Source: an uncultured Lachnospiraceae bacterium (GTDB taxonomy: Bacteria; Bacillota; Clostridia; Lachnospirales; Lachnospiraceae). From it: a stretch of 14,129 nucleotides of DNA. The notes beneath the pieces are model-generated. The model saw only the letters and a list, made by a program, of their open reading frames with translations, did not search any database and had not been told where the DNA came from. A program made the position numbers and the translations under genes. The stretch covers positions 1 through 14,129 of the forward strand of contig CAJTOW010000102.1 of the NCBI GenBank assembly GCA_910577655.1. The letters are read 5' to 3'. Shown here in pieces: positions 1 to 8,037 of this stretch (the first letter of the stretch is position 1; each line of letters opens with the position of its first letter).

Positions 1-393
1 GCTGGCGGACTTCCCAAGACCATCCTCTACAGCTTAAACCCTAACGACAACGAAGCCATCGGCACAATCATCGGCTGTTTCCAGACCTCTGAGGCCGTAG
101 GCAAGATTCAGCAGGGAAGCGCATGGTGGTTCAATGATCACAAGCAGGGTATGACCGCCCAGATGACCAGTCTGGCAAACCTGGGCTGCTTTGGCAACTT
201 CATTGGCATGCTCACCGACTCCAGAAGCTTCCTTTCTTACACCCGCCACGAGTACTTCCGCCGCATCATGTGTGAGCTGGTAGGCGGCTGGGTAGAGAAC
301 GGCGAGTATCCTGACGACCAGAAAGCACTGAAGAATATCATCGAGGGCATCTGCTACAACAATGCTGTCCGGTATTTCGGATTTGATCTGTAG
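1..393 (+). CDS. uxaC: Uronate (glucuronate) isomerase, C-terminal part
   Basis: This is the last 130 codons of uronate isomerase, cut by the left window edge. The enzyme interconverts D-glucuronate and D-fructuronate (and galacturonate and tagaturonate) at the start of cytoplasmic hexuronate breakdown. The visible part carries family-typical stretches: LPKTILYSLNPNDN near the start, then GSAWWFNDHKQGM, LGCFGNFIGMLTDSRSF with the conserved TDSRS, and RHEYFRRI. It closes with GGWVENGEYP and a CYNNAVRYFGF end, which is the normal C-terminus of the family, so the 3' end is complete. The frame is open from base 1. A strong terminator follows about 17 bp after the stop, so this gene ends its transcription unit, converging on the L,D-transpeptidase gene. 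Identification is by recall of the family sequence and is firm. Confidence 0.95.
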   Translation, partial: AGGLPKTILYSLNPNDNEAIGTIIGCFQTSEAVGKIQQGSAWWFNDHKQGMTAQMTSLANLGCFGNFIGMLTDSRSFLSYTRHEYFRRIMCELVGGWVENGEYPDDQKALKNIIEGICYNNAVRYFGFDL

Positions 394-410
394 GAATACA
401 CAAAACACAT

Positions 411-460
411 AATGCAGGCTGTGAAAAGTCCTGACTTTTTCCACAGCCTGCATTTGTTCT
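411..460 (+). terminator. Intrinsic terminator after uxaC
   Basis: A 13-bp perfect stem (411-423 with 442-454, arm AATGCAGGCTGTG) is extended inward by AAAAGTC/GACTTTT pairing. It is followed on the plus strand by the T-rich TTTGTTCT. It lies 18 bp after the uxaC stop. Its opposite side is less T-rich, so it mainly serves uxaC. Confidence 0.85.
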
Positions 461-479
461 AAATTAAAATCCATACATT

Positions 480-511
480 AAAAGGCTGTCGGAATCTTTC
501 AACAGCCTTTT
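480..511 (-). terminator. Intrinsic terminator of the L,D-transpeptidase operon
   Basis: AAAAGGCTGT (480-489) pairs with ACAGCCTTTT (502-511), giving a 10-bp stem with a 12-nt loop. It lies just past the stop codon at 519. Read on the minus strand the stem ends in TTTT, as expected for a rho-independent terminator of the gene above. Confidence 0.8.
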
Positions 512-518
512 CCGATGT

Positions 519-2513
519 CTACATTCCAGGCGCGCTCACTGCTCCGTTCCCGCCGCCGGATGAACTTCCCGGCCCGCCAGGGCTGGCGGACGGTGTATTC
601 TGGGGCACTGATACGCTGTAGGGATCCGGCACGGTCTCCGGCAATGGCGCCGGAGGAGGTGCCGCTGATGTCTGGGATGTCTCCTGGGGCGCCGGTGTGG
701 TCTGGGTACCAGGGCCTCCCATGCTGTCTGCGGTCTCTGCTGTGATCACAGAATTTCCGCCCCCCTGACTCTGTGCCGGATCCGGCACGGTCTCCGGCAC
801 AGCCTGACTGGCCGGCGGCGTCTCCTCCGGAGCCGCAGCCGCTGTCTCCGGCACCGCAGGTGCAGCGGCCGCCCCGGCAGGCACCGTGGCCGGTACTGCT
901 GGCGCAGTCTGGGCTGGCGCTGCGGCCGGTACTGCCGGAGCCGTCCCGCCGCCGGCGGCAGCCCCGCCAGGTACCGTCTCTGGGGATGCCGCCACGGCAG
1001 CGCCGGACGTGCCCTCCAGATTGTAGCACAGCACCGGCATCCCGGCTTCTATCTCTCCATAGATGGTTCGGGCGGCGGCGACCGGAAGGTTCACACAGCC
1101 GTGGGAACCATTGGTCCTATAGATCTTGCCGCCAAAGCTGCCCCGCCAGTTGGCATCGTGCATACCGATCCCGCCGTTAAAAGGCATCCAGTAGGACACC
1201 GGGGAAGCATACCCCTGACCTTTTAAAACCGCGTTGCGCTGCTTGTAGGTAAGGGGAAAAGCTCCCGGCGGTGTCGTATACCCCCGCGCCACATTGCCGG
1301 AGACAAAATCCGAGTCCACCACCAGGGTGCCATTTTTGTAAAAATAAAGGTGCTGGGCAGTCAGGTTGATCTCCACATAGGTATCCCCATAGTCATTTTC
1401 CCCATGACTTGCCGCTGTCTGTATGTAAACCGGCTCCCGCTGCTGGCTCTGGCCTGACCGGACAATCTCCAGGAGCGCCTCTGCCTCCTTCTTCTGGTTG
1501 ATCCGCCAGCCGTAGTTGCCGCCGGTAATGGTGACCGAAGGCCCGTAGGTAGTTTTGAGTGTCTTGGGCTTGTAGGCAGTGTTGTACCTGCGGCCAAGCT
1601 CTGCCACATATTCGGTGACCAGGGTCTCGTCAATCACCGGATTCCCCTGGTCGTCCACCATAGGCATCCCCTGGTCATCGGCTGTCAGCCAGGTGTGGAT
1701 GATCTCCCCATCCAGCACCTCCTGGTTCTCTCCGAACTGGTAAGTGACAGTCATATTCACATACTGGTTCCATGCCTGGGCCCTGGCATTCAGTTCCGGA
1801 TTATCCGCAGTGACCTCTGCAGGCCGGTAAGCTCCCAGCTCCTCCAGGGACACTTTATCCTGCATATTCCGGATCCCGTCTGCCACTCCCTGGAGCACCA
1901 CCTCCCGGATCAGCTGGGTACCCGGCTCCTCGGGGATGATCTCATAGCCCGTACCATTTATGTAATCGGACACTTTCGCATCCACCGGCGCCCTCATGGC
2001 AGTCTCATCCATGCAGGCCAGACTGCTGACTGCCGTCTCCAGACTCTCCTGGTCAAAGGCCACCATGGTCTCTATAGAATAGGAAGTATCCTCCGTCAGA
2101 TGCAGCCCCCAGAGCAGCGGCTCCTGAACAGCCAGGATCTGCTCCAGACTCCCGTCATATTCGGGATGCAGGCCGATGTCTGCTCCCAAGATCTCCTCCT
2201 CCACTCCCTCCCGTCCCTCAACGGTCAGCTTATAGCCGGACAACCCGATCTGGATCAGCTCTTTCATCTCATCCACGGTCTTGCCTGAGGCATCAATCCC
2301 ATTAATTATGGTATTAGGAAAATAAGTATCTTCATATTTTCCGGCCTCAAAGGCGTAGGCTGTCCCCGATGCCGCCGCAAGACCAAAAACCAGAAGACCG
2401 CAGACAAGTCCGGCCTTCCCGCCGCCCTTCCTGGAAGCGCCCTCAGGTCTTTTCCGGCTTTTGCTTTGGGGGCTCTTTCCCCCACTGGTGTCTCCTTGTA
2501 TTGTTCCCATCAT
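519..2513 (-). CDS. L,D-transpeptidase (YkuD) with Pro/Ala-rich C-terminal tail
   Basis: Predicted membrane-anchored L,D-transpeptidase of 664 aa, which would form 3-3 cross-links in peptidoglycan outside the membrane. A basic cytoplasmic N-terminus (residues 1-33) leads to one hydrophobic segment (about 34-55). Residues 60-350 resemble the VanW-type putative peptidoglycan-binding region seen in this family (motif TIINGIDASGKTVDEM). The YkuD domain covers about 376-498, with conserved GIGMHDANW (His452) and SHGCVNL (His471, catalytic Cys473). Residues 503-664 are a low-complexity Pro/Ala/Gly/Thr tail with repeated PETVP and VPDP units, absent from the upstream paralogue. ATGATG at 2513/2510 is preceded by GGAGAGG at good spacing, so 2513 is a sound start. 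No clear promoter lies in the 159 bp upstream, so it is probably co-transcribed with the paralogue. Family assignment is firm; in vivo substrate is inferred. Confidence 0.92.
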   Translation of the reverse strand: MMGTIQGDTSGGKSPQSKSRKRPEGASRKGGGKAGLVCGLLVFGLAAASGTAYAFEAGKYEDTYFPNTIINGIDASGKTVDEMKELIQIGLSGYKLTVEGREGVEEEILGADIGLHPEYDGSLEQILAVQEPLLWGLHLTEDTSYSIETMVAFDQESLETAVSSLACMDETAMRAPVDAKVSDYINGTGYEIIPEEPGTQLIREVVLQGVADGIRNMQDKVSLEELGAYRPAEVTADNPELNARAQAWNQYVNMTVTYQFGENQEVLDGEIIHTWLTADDQGMPMVDDQGNPVIDETLVTEYVAELGRRYNTAYKPKTLKTTYGPSVTITGGNYGWRINQKKEAEALLEIVRSGQSQQREPVYIQTAASHGENDYGDTYVEINLTAQHLYFYKNGTLVVDSDFVSGNVARGYTTPPGAFPLTYKQRNAVLKGQGYASPVSYWMPFNGGIGMHDANWRGSFGGKIYRTNGSHGCVNLPVAAARTIYGEIEAGMPVLCYNLEGTSGAAVAASPETVPGGAAAGGGTAPAVPAAAPAQTAPAVPATVPAGAAAAPAVPETAAAAPEETPPASQAVPETVPDPAQSQGGGNSVITAETADSMGGPGTQTTPAPQETSQTSAAPPPAPLPETVPDPYSVSVPQNTPSASPGGPGSSSGGGNGAVSAPGM

Positions 2514-2672
2514 TTACTTCCTCTCCAGGTCTCCTATAATACATCGGGCATCCAGCCTTTTCGGGGGCAGCATGGTGACCCCCAGGCCCTCTCTTACCCG
2601 TCCTCTCTGATCCCGCAGAATCCCATATTCTTCACCGGCCTGGAGCCTTCCTGCTTCCTGATATTTCAATTA

Positions 2673-4073
2673 TCAATAACATATAACCGGCATTCCCGGA
2701 TATACCATCTCGTATAATGCCGGTACCTTAGACGGCGGCAGATTGACACAGCCGTGGCTGCCGCTTGTCCGGTAAATGTTCCCGCCAAAGCTTCCCCGCC
2801 AGTTGGCATCATGAAGACCAATCCCTCCATTAAAGGGCATCCAGTAGGCTACCGGGCTCTCATATTCATATGTACCGTCCGCTCTTTTTGGCCCCCTCAG
2901 GACCCGGTCACGCTGCTTGTAAGTGATGCTGTAGATCCCCGCAGGAGTGATGCTCCCTCTTGCCACACTTCCTGTGACGCAGGGGGCTTCCCAGACCAGC
3001 TGGCCATTCTGGATCACATAGACATGCTGGCCCCCGATATCCACCTCCACATAGGTGGTTCCCCAGTCCGGCTCCGTACGGCTGGCAGCCGCGGCTGCGT
3101 AGACCGGTTCTCTGGTCTGACTCTCACCGGTCTGGATCTGGGCTGTCAGGGCCGCCGCCTCACCGGCGATATTGACCACCCACCCATAGGGACCTGTAAG
3201 CTCCACCTGGGCGCCGTTCACAGTGGAAAACATCCGCGGTCTCCCGGCTGTGGACCGACGGTTTGCCAGGTCACCCACATAGGCCATAAGCTTCTCCTGG
3301 TCCAGGAGGATCTGTCCCTCGCTGTAGCCGGTAATCCAGGAACAGATAGTCTCCGGCAGCAGCTCCTCGGTCTCCTCTCCGAACTGGTACGTGACAGTCA
3401 TCTCCCGGCAGCGGTTCATGGTGTCACACAGCTCCTTTAAGCCCTGGTTGTCCGCTGTAATCTGCGGGGCTATGTAACAGCCTTCCTTCTCCAGATCCAC
3501 CTCCCGGTCTCCGGCAGCCACTGCCCTCTGGACAGCTTCCGCTACTTTGGCTGCATCTACATTATTGCCGTACACCTCCGGCACGATAGTAAAAGGCTTT
3601 CCCTCTTCATAGGCTGATATATGGGCATCTGTGGTCTGGGCGATACTCTCCCCACGGATACAGTTCAACCCGTCAATCTTGGCTGTAAGGGCAGCGGCAT
3701 CATAGGAATTGGTCATCTCCACCCGGAATTTGGCATTGACATCAGGACCTGACTTCCTGCCGCCTTCATTCTCCTGCTGCAAAAGCTCCTGCAGACGCTC
3801 TATGGGGATTCCGATGGCAAACCCGATCTCGGTTCCCTGGATCACTTCGTGGACACCGCCCCGCTCCAGTATCTTCAGCTGGTATTCGCCGGAATAGAAT
3901 TCCGCAATCCGCGTTCTGGCCTCCTCCACGGTCATCCCGCTTACTCCCAGGCCATTAATGGTAGTTCCCTGCACAAATGTATTCTCATTCGCAAAAACAG
4001 TGCCTGCCACAGCGGCACTGAGACAAGCGGCCAGTACGCATTGCCTTAGAAAATAATTTTTGTTCTTTTTCAT
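2673..4073 (-). CDS. L,D-transpeptidase (YkuD), secreted or anchored, no tail
   Basis: Paralogue of the next gene downstream, 466 aa from the ATG at 4073. The N-terminus (MKKNKNYFLR followed by a hydrophobic stretch ending near TVFA-NE) looks like a signal peptide or uncleaved anchor. Residues about 36-320 are the VanW-type peptidoglycan-binding region (TTINGLGVSGMTVEEA). The YkuD catalytic domain fills the C-terminus, with GIGLHDANW (His421) and GSHGCVNLP (His440, Cys442). The protein ends right after MPVICY, where the paralogue continues into its Pro-rich tail. Compared with the paralogue it has a small insertion (PKRADGTYEYE) before SPVAYWMPFNGG. A GTG 12 bp upstream is in frame, but it overlaps the GGAGAG that would serve as ribosome binding site for the ATG, so I prefer the ATG. 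Expected role is 3-3 peptidoglycan cross-linking or anchoring proteins to the wall. Confidence 0.9.
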   Translation of the reverse strand: MKKNKNYFLRQCVLAACLSAAVAGTVFANENTFVQGTTINGLGVSGMTVEEARTRIAEFYSGEYQLKILERGGVHEVIQGTEIGFAIGIPIERLQELLQQENEGGRKSGPDVNAKFRVEMTNSYDAAALTAKIDGLNCIRGESIAQTTDAHISAYEEGKPFTIVPEVYGNNVDAAKVAEAVQRAVAAGDREVDLEKEGCYIAPQITADNQGLKELCDTMNRCREMTVTYQFGEETEELLPETICSWITGYSEGQILLDQEKLMAYVGDLANRRSTAGRPRMFSTVNGAQVELTGPYGWVVNIAGEAAALTAQIQTGESQTREPVYAAAAASRTEPDWGTTYVEVDIGGQHVYVIQNGQLVWEAPCVTGSVARGSITPAGIYSITYKQRDRVLRGPKRADGTYEYESPVAYWMPFNGGIGLHDANWRGSFGGNIYRTSGSHGCVNLPPSKVPALYEMVYPGMPVICY

Positions 4074-4140
4074 GTCCAAATACACTCTCCGGTTCTTGAT
4101 TCACTGCCGCCTGCTGTCAGGCATCACTGCAGCTCCTCTT

Positions 4141-4169
4141 ATTATAGGGGCACCAGAGCTTTGCGTCAA
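4141..4169 (-). promoter_or_regulatory. Sigma-A-type promoter for the L,D-transpeptidase pair
   Basis: On the minus strand TTGACG (4164-4169), 17 bp spacer, TATAAT (4141-4146). The -35 box overlaps the stop codon (4166-4168) of the Na/phosphate symporter gene. Predicted transcript start is near 4134, giving a leader of about 60 nt before the ATG at 4073. Confidence 0.8.
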
Positions 4170-5221
4170 GATACGTCTTCCTTACACTTTTGTTTTTTTA
4201 TGGGAATTTGTACCAGTTGGCAGACGGCAGTTTTCTGCTCCTGATAAGGGCCTGGAACAAGGAACCGGACAATCCGTTCCATGACTCCTATCATAGGCAG
4301 CCATAAGATGGTGTTGGCCACATTAAATAAGGAATGGGCATTGGCGATCTGGCGGGAAATAACCTCCACCTCCGGCCCTCTGGGAGAGATAAGCGCTACC
4401 ACCTCTACAAAGGGACGAAGAATGATCAGGAATACCACACTCCCCGCCAGATTGAACACACTGTGGGCCAGAGCTGCCCGCTTCGCATCCTTTGTCTGTC
4501 CGGCGGCTGCCAGAAGGGAAGTTACCGTGGTGCCGATATTATCTCCCAGAAGGACCGGCACTGCTCCGGCCAGTCCCATCACACTGGCGGAAGTACCAGG
4601 AACAGATGTGGAGGCAAAGCTCTGGAGAACCGCGATAGTGGCGCTGCTGGACTGGACGATCATCGTCATACCTGCTCCCACCAGAATCCCCAGTACAGGA
4701 TGCTCTGCCACCCTGCCCATAAGCTCTGTGAAGACCGGACCGGATGCCAGGGGAAGCACCACCTGTTCCATGGTCTGGATTCCCACAAAAAGCAGTCCGA
4801 AGGAAAAAATGGTCTGCCCGGTATTCTTCACAGGTTCTCCTTCTCCAAAAAACAGCAGGATAAATCCGGCAACCAGCACCAGCCAGACATATTCCCCAAT
4901 CTCAAACGCCAGAAGCTGGGCTGTCATCGTAGTGCCGATATTGGCCCCGAATATGATGGCAATGGCCTGGGGCAGGCCAATGAGTCCGGCACTGGTGAAG
5001 CTGACAGCCATACAGATAGTGGCGCTGCTGCTCTGGAGCACTGCCGTGGTCACCGCTCCTGCCGCAACACCAAACAGGGTATTCCGGGTGACCGCTCCCA
5101 GCACATATCTCAGCCGGTCCCCGGCTGCCTTTCTCAGTCCCTCGCTCATTCCGTTCATTCCATAGACAAAGAGTGCCATCCCTCCAAGCAGCGGCGACAT
5201 CCCCACGAGAAGCTCCTTCAT
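4166..5221 (-). CDS. Na/Pi-cotransporter (NptA/YjbB-type) membrane protein, short form
   Basis: Integral membrane protein of 351 aa with the Na/Pi-cotransporter inverted repeat. The first half has QSSSAT (63-68) and GANIGTT (92-98). The second half has QSSSAT (190-195) and GDNIGTT (226-232). The paired QSSSAT motifs are the family signature and are thought to form the substrate and sodium site. About eight hydrophobic segments are visible. Many bacterial homologues are about 550 aa and end in a PhoU-like cytoplasmic domain; this one stops soon after the membrane core, with a short basic tail, and no PhoU-like continuation is encoded downstream. The start at 5221 has AAAGGA about 7 nt upstream. 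It probably has its own promoter, since a terminator separates it from the SseB gene. Phosphate as substrate is inferred from the family; the direction of transport cannot be told. Confidence 0.88.
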   Translation of the reverse strand: MKELLVGMSPLLGGMALFVYGMNGMSEGLRKAAGDRLRYVLGAVTRNTLFGVAAGAVTTAVLQSSSATICMAVSFTSAGLIGLPQAIAIIFGANIGTTMTAQLLAFEIGEYVWLVLVAGFILLFFGEGEPVKNTGQTIFSFGLLFVGIQTMEQVVLPLASGPVFTELMGRVAEHPVLGILVGAGMTMIVQSSSATIAVLQSFASTSVPGTSASVMGLAGAVPVLLGDNIGTTVTSLLAAAGQTKDAKRAALAHSVFNLAGSVVFLIILRPFVEVVALISPRGPEVEVISRQIANAHSLFNVANTILWLPMIGVMERIVRFLVPGPYQEQKTAVCQLVQIPIKKQKCKEDVS

Positions 5222-5365
5222 GCTTTTTCCTTTGCGGGCATCCCCGCTGTCTCCGGCTTTTTCCTTTCTATCTTATTCGGCCCGGGCTGCTTCCATGCGT
5301 GCCGCCGGAACCATTTCTCCCCACTGAAGCATAGAACAAAGAATCCTGTCCGGAGGCCTTTTTGC

Positions 5366-5395
5366 TTTATAGGACGCAATTTTCTGATAAAGCAA
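5366..5395 (-). promoter_or_regulatory. Candidate promoter for the Na/Pi-cotransporter gene
   Basis: Minus strand TTGCTT (5390-5395), 18 bp spacer, TATAAA (5366-5371), directly after the T-run of the SseB terminator. It would give a leader of about 135 nt before the start at 5221. I recognise no riboswitch in that leader. Confidence 0.5.
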
Positions 5396-5437
5396 AAAAA
5401 CGGACACCCGTGAAGATTATTTCTCCACAAGTGTCCG
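5393..5437 (-). terminator. Intrinsic terminator of the reductase-SseB unit
   Basis: CGGACAC (5401-5407) pairs with GTGTCCG (5431-5437). The stem is extended inside by near-complementary GTGGAGA/TCTTCAC. On the minus strand it is followed by seven T (5394-5400). It sits 18 bp after the SseB stop. Confidence 0.88.
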
Positions 5438-5454
5438 CTATATCTGGCAGAAAA

Positions 5455-6384
5455 TCAGCCACAAAGGCAGGTACGGGCAGACTCCGGTAGTGCATCCTGT
5501 TCTGCGTCCGCTGCCTTCTGGGTTTCTGGTTCTGGTTTCGGTTCTGATCCTTGTCCTGGTTCTGGTCCTGGTCCTGACCCTTGTCCCGGTTCCGATCCTC
5601 GTCCTGGTTCTGGTCCGGGCTTTGTGGAAGCCGCCCCGGAAACAGCCGAAGCCTTATTTCCCCTCTCTATTCTCAAAGGTACATTGACCCCCATGGGGTT
5701 TAAGACCACACCGCAGGCATCAGCCACCAGTACCTGGGGTATCCTGTCCGCAGATACCACTACCGGACGGAGAACATTGCCCCGGTTGAACTTCTGAAAC
5801 TCCAGAATATCCGTAAAGACCGGCTGGTATTTCTCCTCTCCCATACGGATCAGCGGGATCCCCTTGCCCTCTTTCTGTAACGGAACCAGGAAATTCCCTC
5901 TGCCAAAATTCACGGACATCTCCTCCTGCAGCTGTGCCAGCTCCTCAGTCATCTCCATCTTCCCGCCGCTGCGCATACGCTGCATAAAATACAGCGACGT
6001 CAGATGCAGCTGGGGATTCTCGATCCACACAGTGCCTTCCTTCTGTTGGGACGGATCCATCCGTTTCACCACATCCGCCACCTGGATCAGGGTACTGCCC
6101 TCCCGCTCCTTCACCAGCATAGCATTGACCCCCATGGTGTAGAGGCTGGTATAGAACACCATCCGCTGCTTCTGTACCATCCTCGCCATGCTGACGGGAA
6201 TCCGCGCCTTGTGGAGACGTTCCAGCTCTGCCCTGGCCATCCCGGCATCCAGAAGGATGATCACGTAGTCGTCAAAGGTCTCCGGATCACACTCCACATA
6301 AGGATTCCTGGTACAGCCGGACATCAGCACATACAAGTCCTCGCCTTCCTTCAGGCGCGTCAATATCTTTATTGAATCACTCAT
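5455..6384 (-). CDS. SseB-family protein with Gly/Pro/Glu repeat tail
   Basis: Soluble 309-aa protein. Residues about 115-245 match the SseB N-terminal domain pattern (NFGRGNFLVPLQKEG, VFTDILEFQKF, ADACGVVLNPMGVNVPL). Residues 1-100 look like a second, more diverged copy (LYVLMSGCTRNP, MVFYTSLYTMGVNAM). SseB domains are widespread in Firmicutes but their molecular role outside enterobacterial SseB is unclear, so no function is claimed. Residues about 256-288 are a low-complexity run of PGPEPG, GQGS and SEP units, encoded by a purine-rich repetitive stretch (5521-5619). The protein ends in TCLCG with two cysteines. GAGGGG stands 6 nt before the ATG. It follows the reductase gene by 76 bp with no terminator between, so the two are likely co-transcribed. 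Confidence 0.8.
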   Translation of the reverse strand: MSDSIKILTRLKEGEDLYVLMSGCTRNPYVECDPETFDDYVIILLDAGMARAELERLHKARIPVSMARMVQKQRMVFYTSLYTMGVNAMLVKEREGSTLIQVADVVKRMDPSQQKEGTVWIENPQLHLTSLYFMQRMRSGGKMEMTEELAQLQEEMSVNFGRGNFLVPLQKEGKGIPLIRMGEEKYQPVFTDILEFQKFNRGNVLRPVVVSADRIPQVLVADACGVVLNPMGVNVPLRIERGNKASAVSGAASTKPGPEPGRGSEPGQGSGPGPEPGQGSEPKPEPETQKAADAEQDALPESARTCLCG

Positions 6385-6460
6385 TCTCTACCCCTCTCAC
6401 GGTATCACGGTTACTGCTTTTACACCACAGCTGCCAAAAAAACCATTTTCAGACGCCCCT

Positions 6461-8008
6461 TTAAGCCAGATAATCCGCTGCCAGCTTCTCAATCGCCTCC
6501 GGATCTGAGCTATGCCATGCTTCATAGTCTTTCCCTGCTGTCTGGACCGTTTTCCCAAGGGCCACCAGAAATTCCGGGATTCTCTCAGACAAGATCACTC
6601 CCAGTTCCCGGCCAAAGGCCTCCTGACCCTGGCGTTCCTGGCCGCCTACATACAGCATAAAGCCTGGCTGGGATTTGCCGTCGACCATCTTGCCCGCACC
6701 GCGGAAGCCAATAGAACCGGTCTGATGGGTTCCGCAGGAAGATGGACAGCCGGATATGTGGATCTGGGGCAGCGCTCCGTCCGCAATGCCAGCCTCACGG
6801 ACCGCCCGGACGCAGCTTGCCAGCAGCTCCTGGGAATCCCTGAGCCCCACCTGACAGATGCTGGCGCCGATACAGCTGACAGAGGTCTCAAACAAGCTTT
6901 CTGCACTGTCCCTGGTAGCATTCAGAACCCCTTCCACCTCATCTGCGGTCAGATTGATGATATAGGCGGACTCATCCGGAGCCAGACGCATCTCCACAGC
7001 CTCAATATCCCGGATGGTATCATACAGAGCCGTCAGACTCTCCACCCGAGGCTGGCCGCCAATGGGATGCCATACCACTGTATACAGTCCCGGCTGCTTC
7101 TGTCTGCGCACACGGGCACTCTCCTTACACTCCCCGGATCCCTGTCTGGTAACCGGCTCCGTATCCGGAGAGATATCCAGATCCTCGCCAGAATCCATAA
7201 CCTCCTTAAGCTTCTGCAAAAATGCTTCCCTATACTGCTCCGGACCGCCCAGAGCCTCCTGCATATACCTGGTTCTGGCTTTCCCGCGGCTCTCATAGTT
7301 GCCATAGGCCCGGAATGTGAGCCACATAGCCTTGATATAGTAGAGGATCTTCTCCGGCTCTACTGCCTCCGCGATCTTCACACCCATACGGGCGTTGTTG
7401 CCCAGACCGCCGGCGCTGTAGACGTCGAACTTTCCATCCTCCCGTGCCGCAAATCCCAGATCCCGGTAGGTGGCATGGGTTAAGTTTTTGGGGGAATTGG
7501 AGAAGCCCACCTTCAGCTTCCTGGGCATCTTCTCCGCCTTGATAAAGCCCAGAAGATAATTGCCGGCTGCCTCCGCCCATGGCGTCACATCGAAGTACTC
7601 GTCCTCTTCCACACCGCTTAAGGGAGAACTCATGACATTGCGCGGATAATCTCCACCCCCGCCTATGATCACGATCCCCGCATCCAGAGCCTCCTCCATC
7701 ACATCCCCAAGGATATCCGGGCCCAGGTCATGAAGCTGAATCGTCTGGCAAGTGGTGAAATGCACCTTTGTCAGATGATATTTGCGGATCATCTCCGCCA
7801 CAAATCCCAGACGATTTCTGGTCACACGCCCTGCCGGCATACGGAGCCGGAGCATACTGGCCTTCCCGTCCCGCTGGGCATAGCTTCCGTAAAATCCAGA
7901 AAAGCCTTTATAGGCTGCTTTATTCATCTCACCAGAATAGAATGCTGCCGTCCTCTCTCTGAACAGGGGCAGCTCCTCCTTCCAGGTCTCCACACTGATA
8001 CTGCTCAT
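6461..8008 (-). CDS. Nitrite/sulfite reductase-family siroheme/4Fe-4S protein
   Basis: Complete 515-aa cytoplasmic hemoprotein of the nitrite/sulfite reductase family, which carries out six-electron reduction of nitrite or sulfite. Two ferredoxin-like half domains (about 48-115 and 305-370) each precede a catalytic half domain. The cluster ligands are intact: Cys379-x5-Cys385 and Cys421-x3-Cys425 (SGCPSSCGTHQTG), binding the 4Fe-4S cluster bridged to siroheme. Substrate-pocket basic residues appear in PRNVMSSP (Arg123) and PRKLKVGF (Lys164, Lys166). Where many relatives read TTRQ, this reads TTCQTIQLH. There is no attached flavin or ferredoxin domain, so electrons must come from a separate donor. 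A very strong AAAAGGAGG precedes the ATG. A consensus promoter lies at 8129-8157. Nitrite versus sulfite cannot be decided from sequence; no nitrate or sulfate genes are nearby. Confidence 0.92.
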   Translation of the reverse strand: MSSISVETWKEELPLFRERTAAFYSGEMNKAAYKGFSGFYGSYAQRDGKASMLRLRMPAGRVTRNRLGFVAEMIRKYHLTKVHFTTCQTIQLHDLGPDILGDVMEEALDAGIVIIGGGGDYPRNVMSSPLSGVEEDEYFDVTPWAEAAGNYLLGFIKAEKMPRKLKVGFSNSPKNLTHATYRDLGFAAREDGKFDVYSAGGLGNNARMGVKIAEAVEPEKILYYIKAMWLTFRAYGNYESRGKARTRYMQEALGGPEQYREAFLQKLKEVMDSGEDLDISPDTEPVTRQGSGECKESARVRRQKQPGLYTVVWHPIGGQPRVESLTALYDTIRDIEAVEMRLAPDESAYIINLTADEVEGVLNATRDSAESLFETSVSCIGASICQVGLRDSQELLASCVRAVREAGIADGALPQIHISGCPSSCGTHQTGSIGFRGAGKMVDGKSQPGFMLYVGGQERQGQEAFGRELGVILSERIPEFLVALGKTVQTAGKDYEAWHSSDPEAIEKLAADYLA

Positions 8009-8037
8009 AAGAATGCCTCCTTTTTCCCGTTTGCTGC

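Noticed and set aside
4101..4124. Seven-codon leader peptide (MPDSRRQ) before the first L,D-transpeptidase
   Set aside because: An AGGAG precedes it, but the predicted transcript start (about 4134) falls inside that AGGAG, so translation is doubtful.
4281..5165. Long open frame on the plus strand (294 aa), plus others opposite the same gene
   Set aside because: It lies entirely opposite the Na/Pi-cotransporter gene, has no ribosome binding site and a composition typical of antisense frames.
5218..5430. 70-aa minus-strand frame overlapping the Na/Pi-cotransporter start by ATGA
   Set aside because: It starts with TTG inside the terminator hairpin, runs through the candidate promoter, and has no ribosome binding site.
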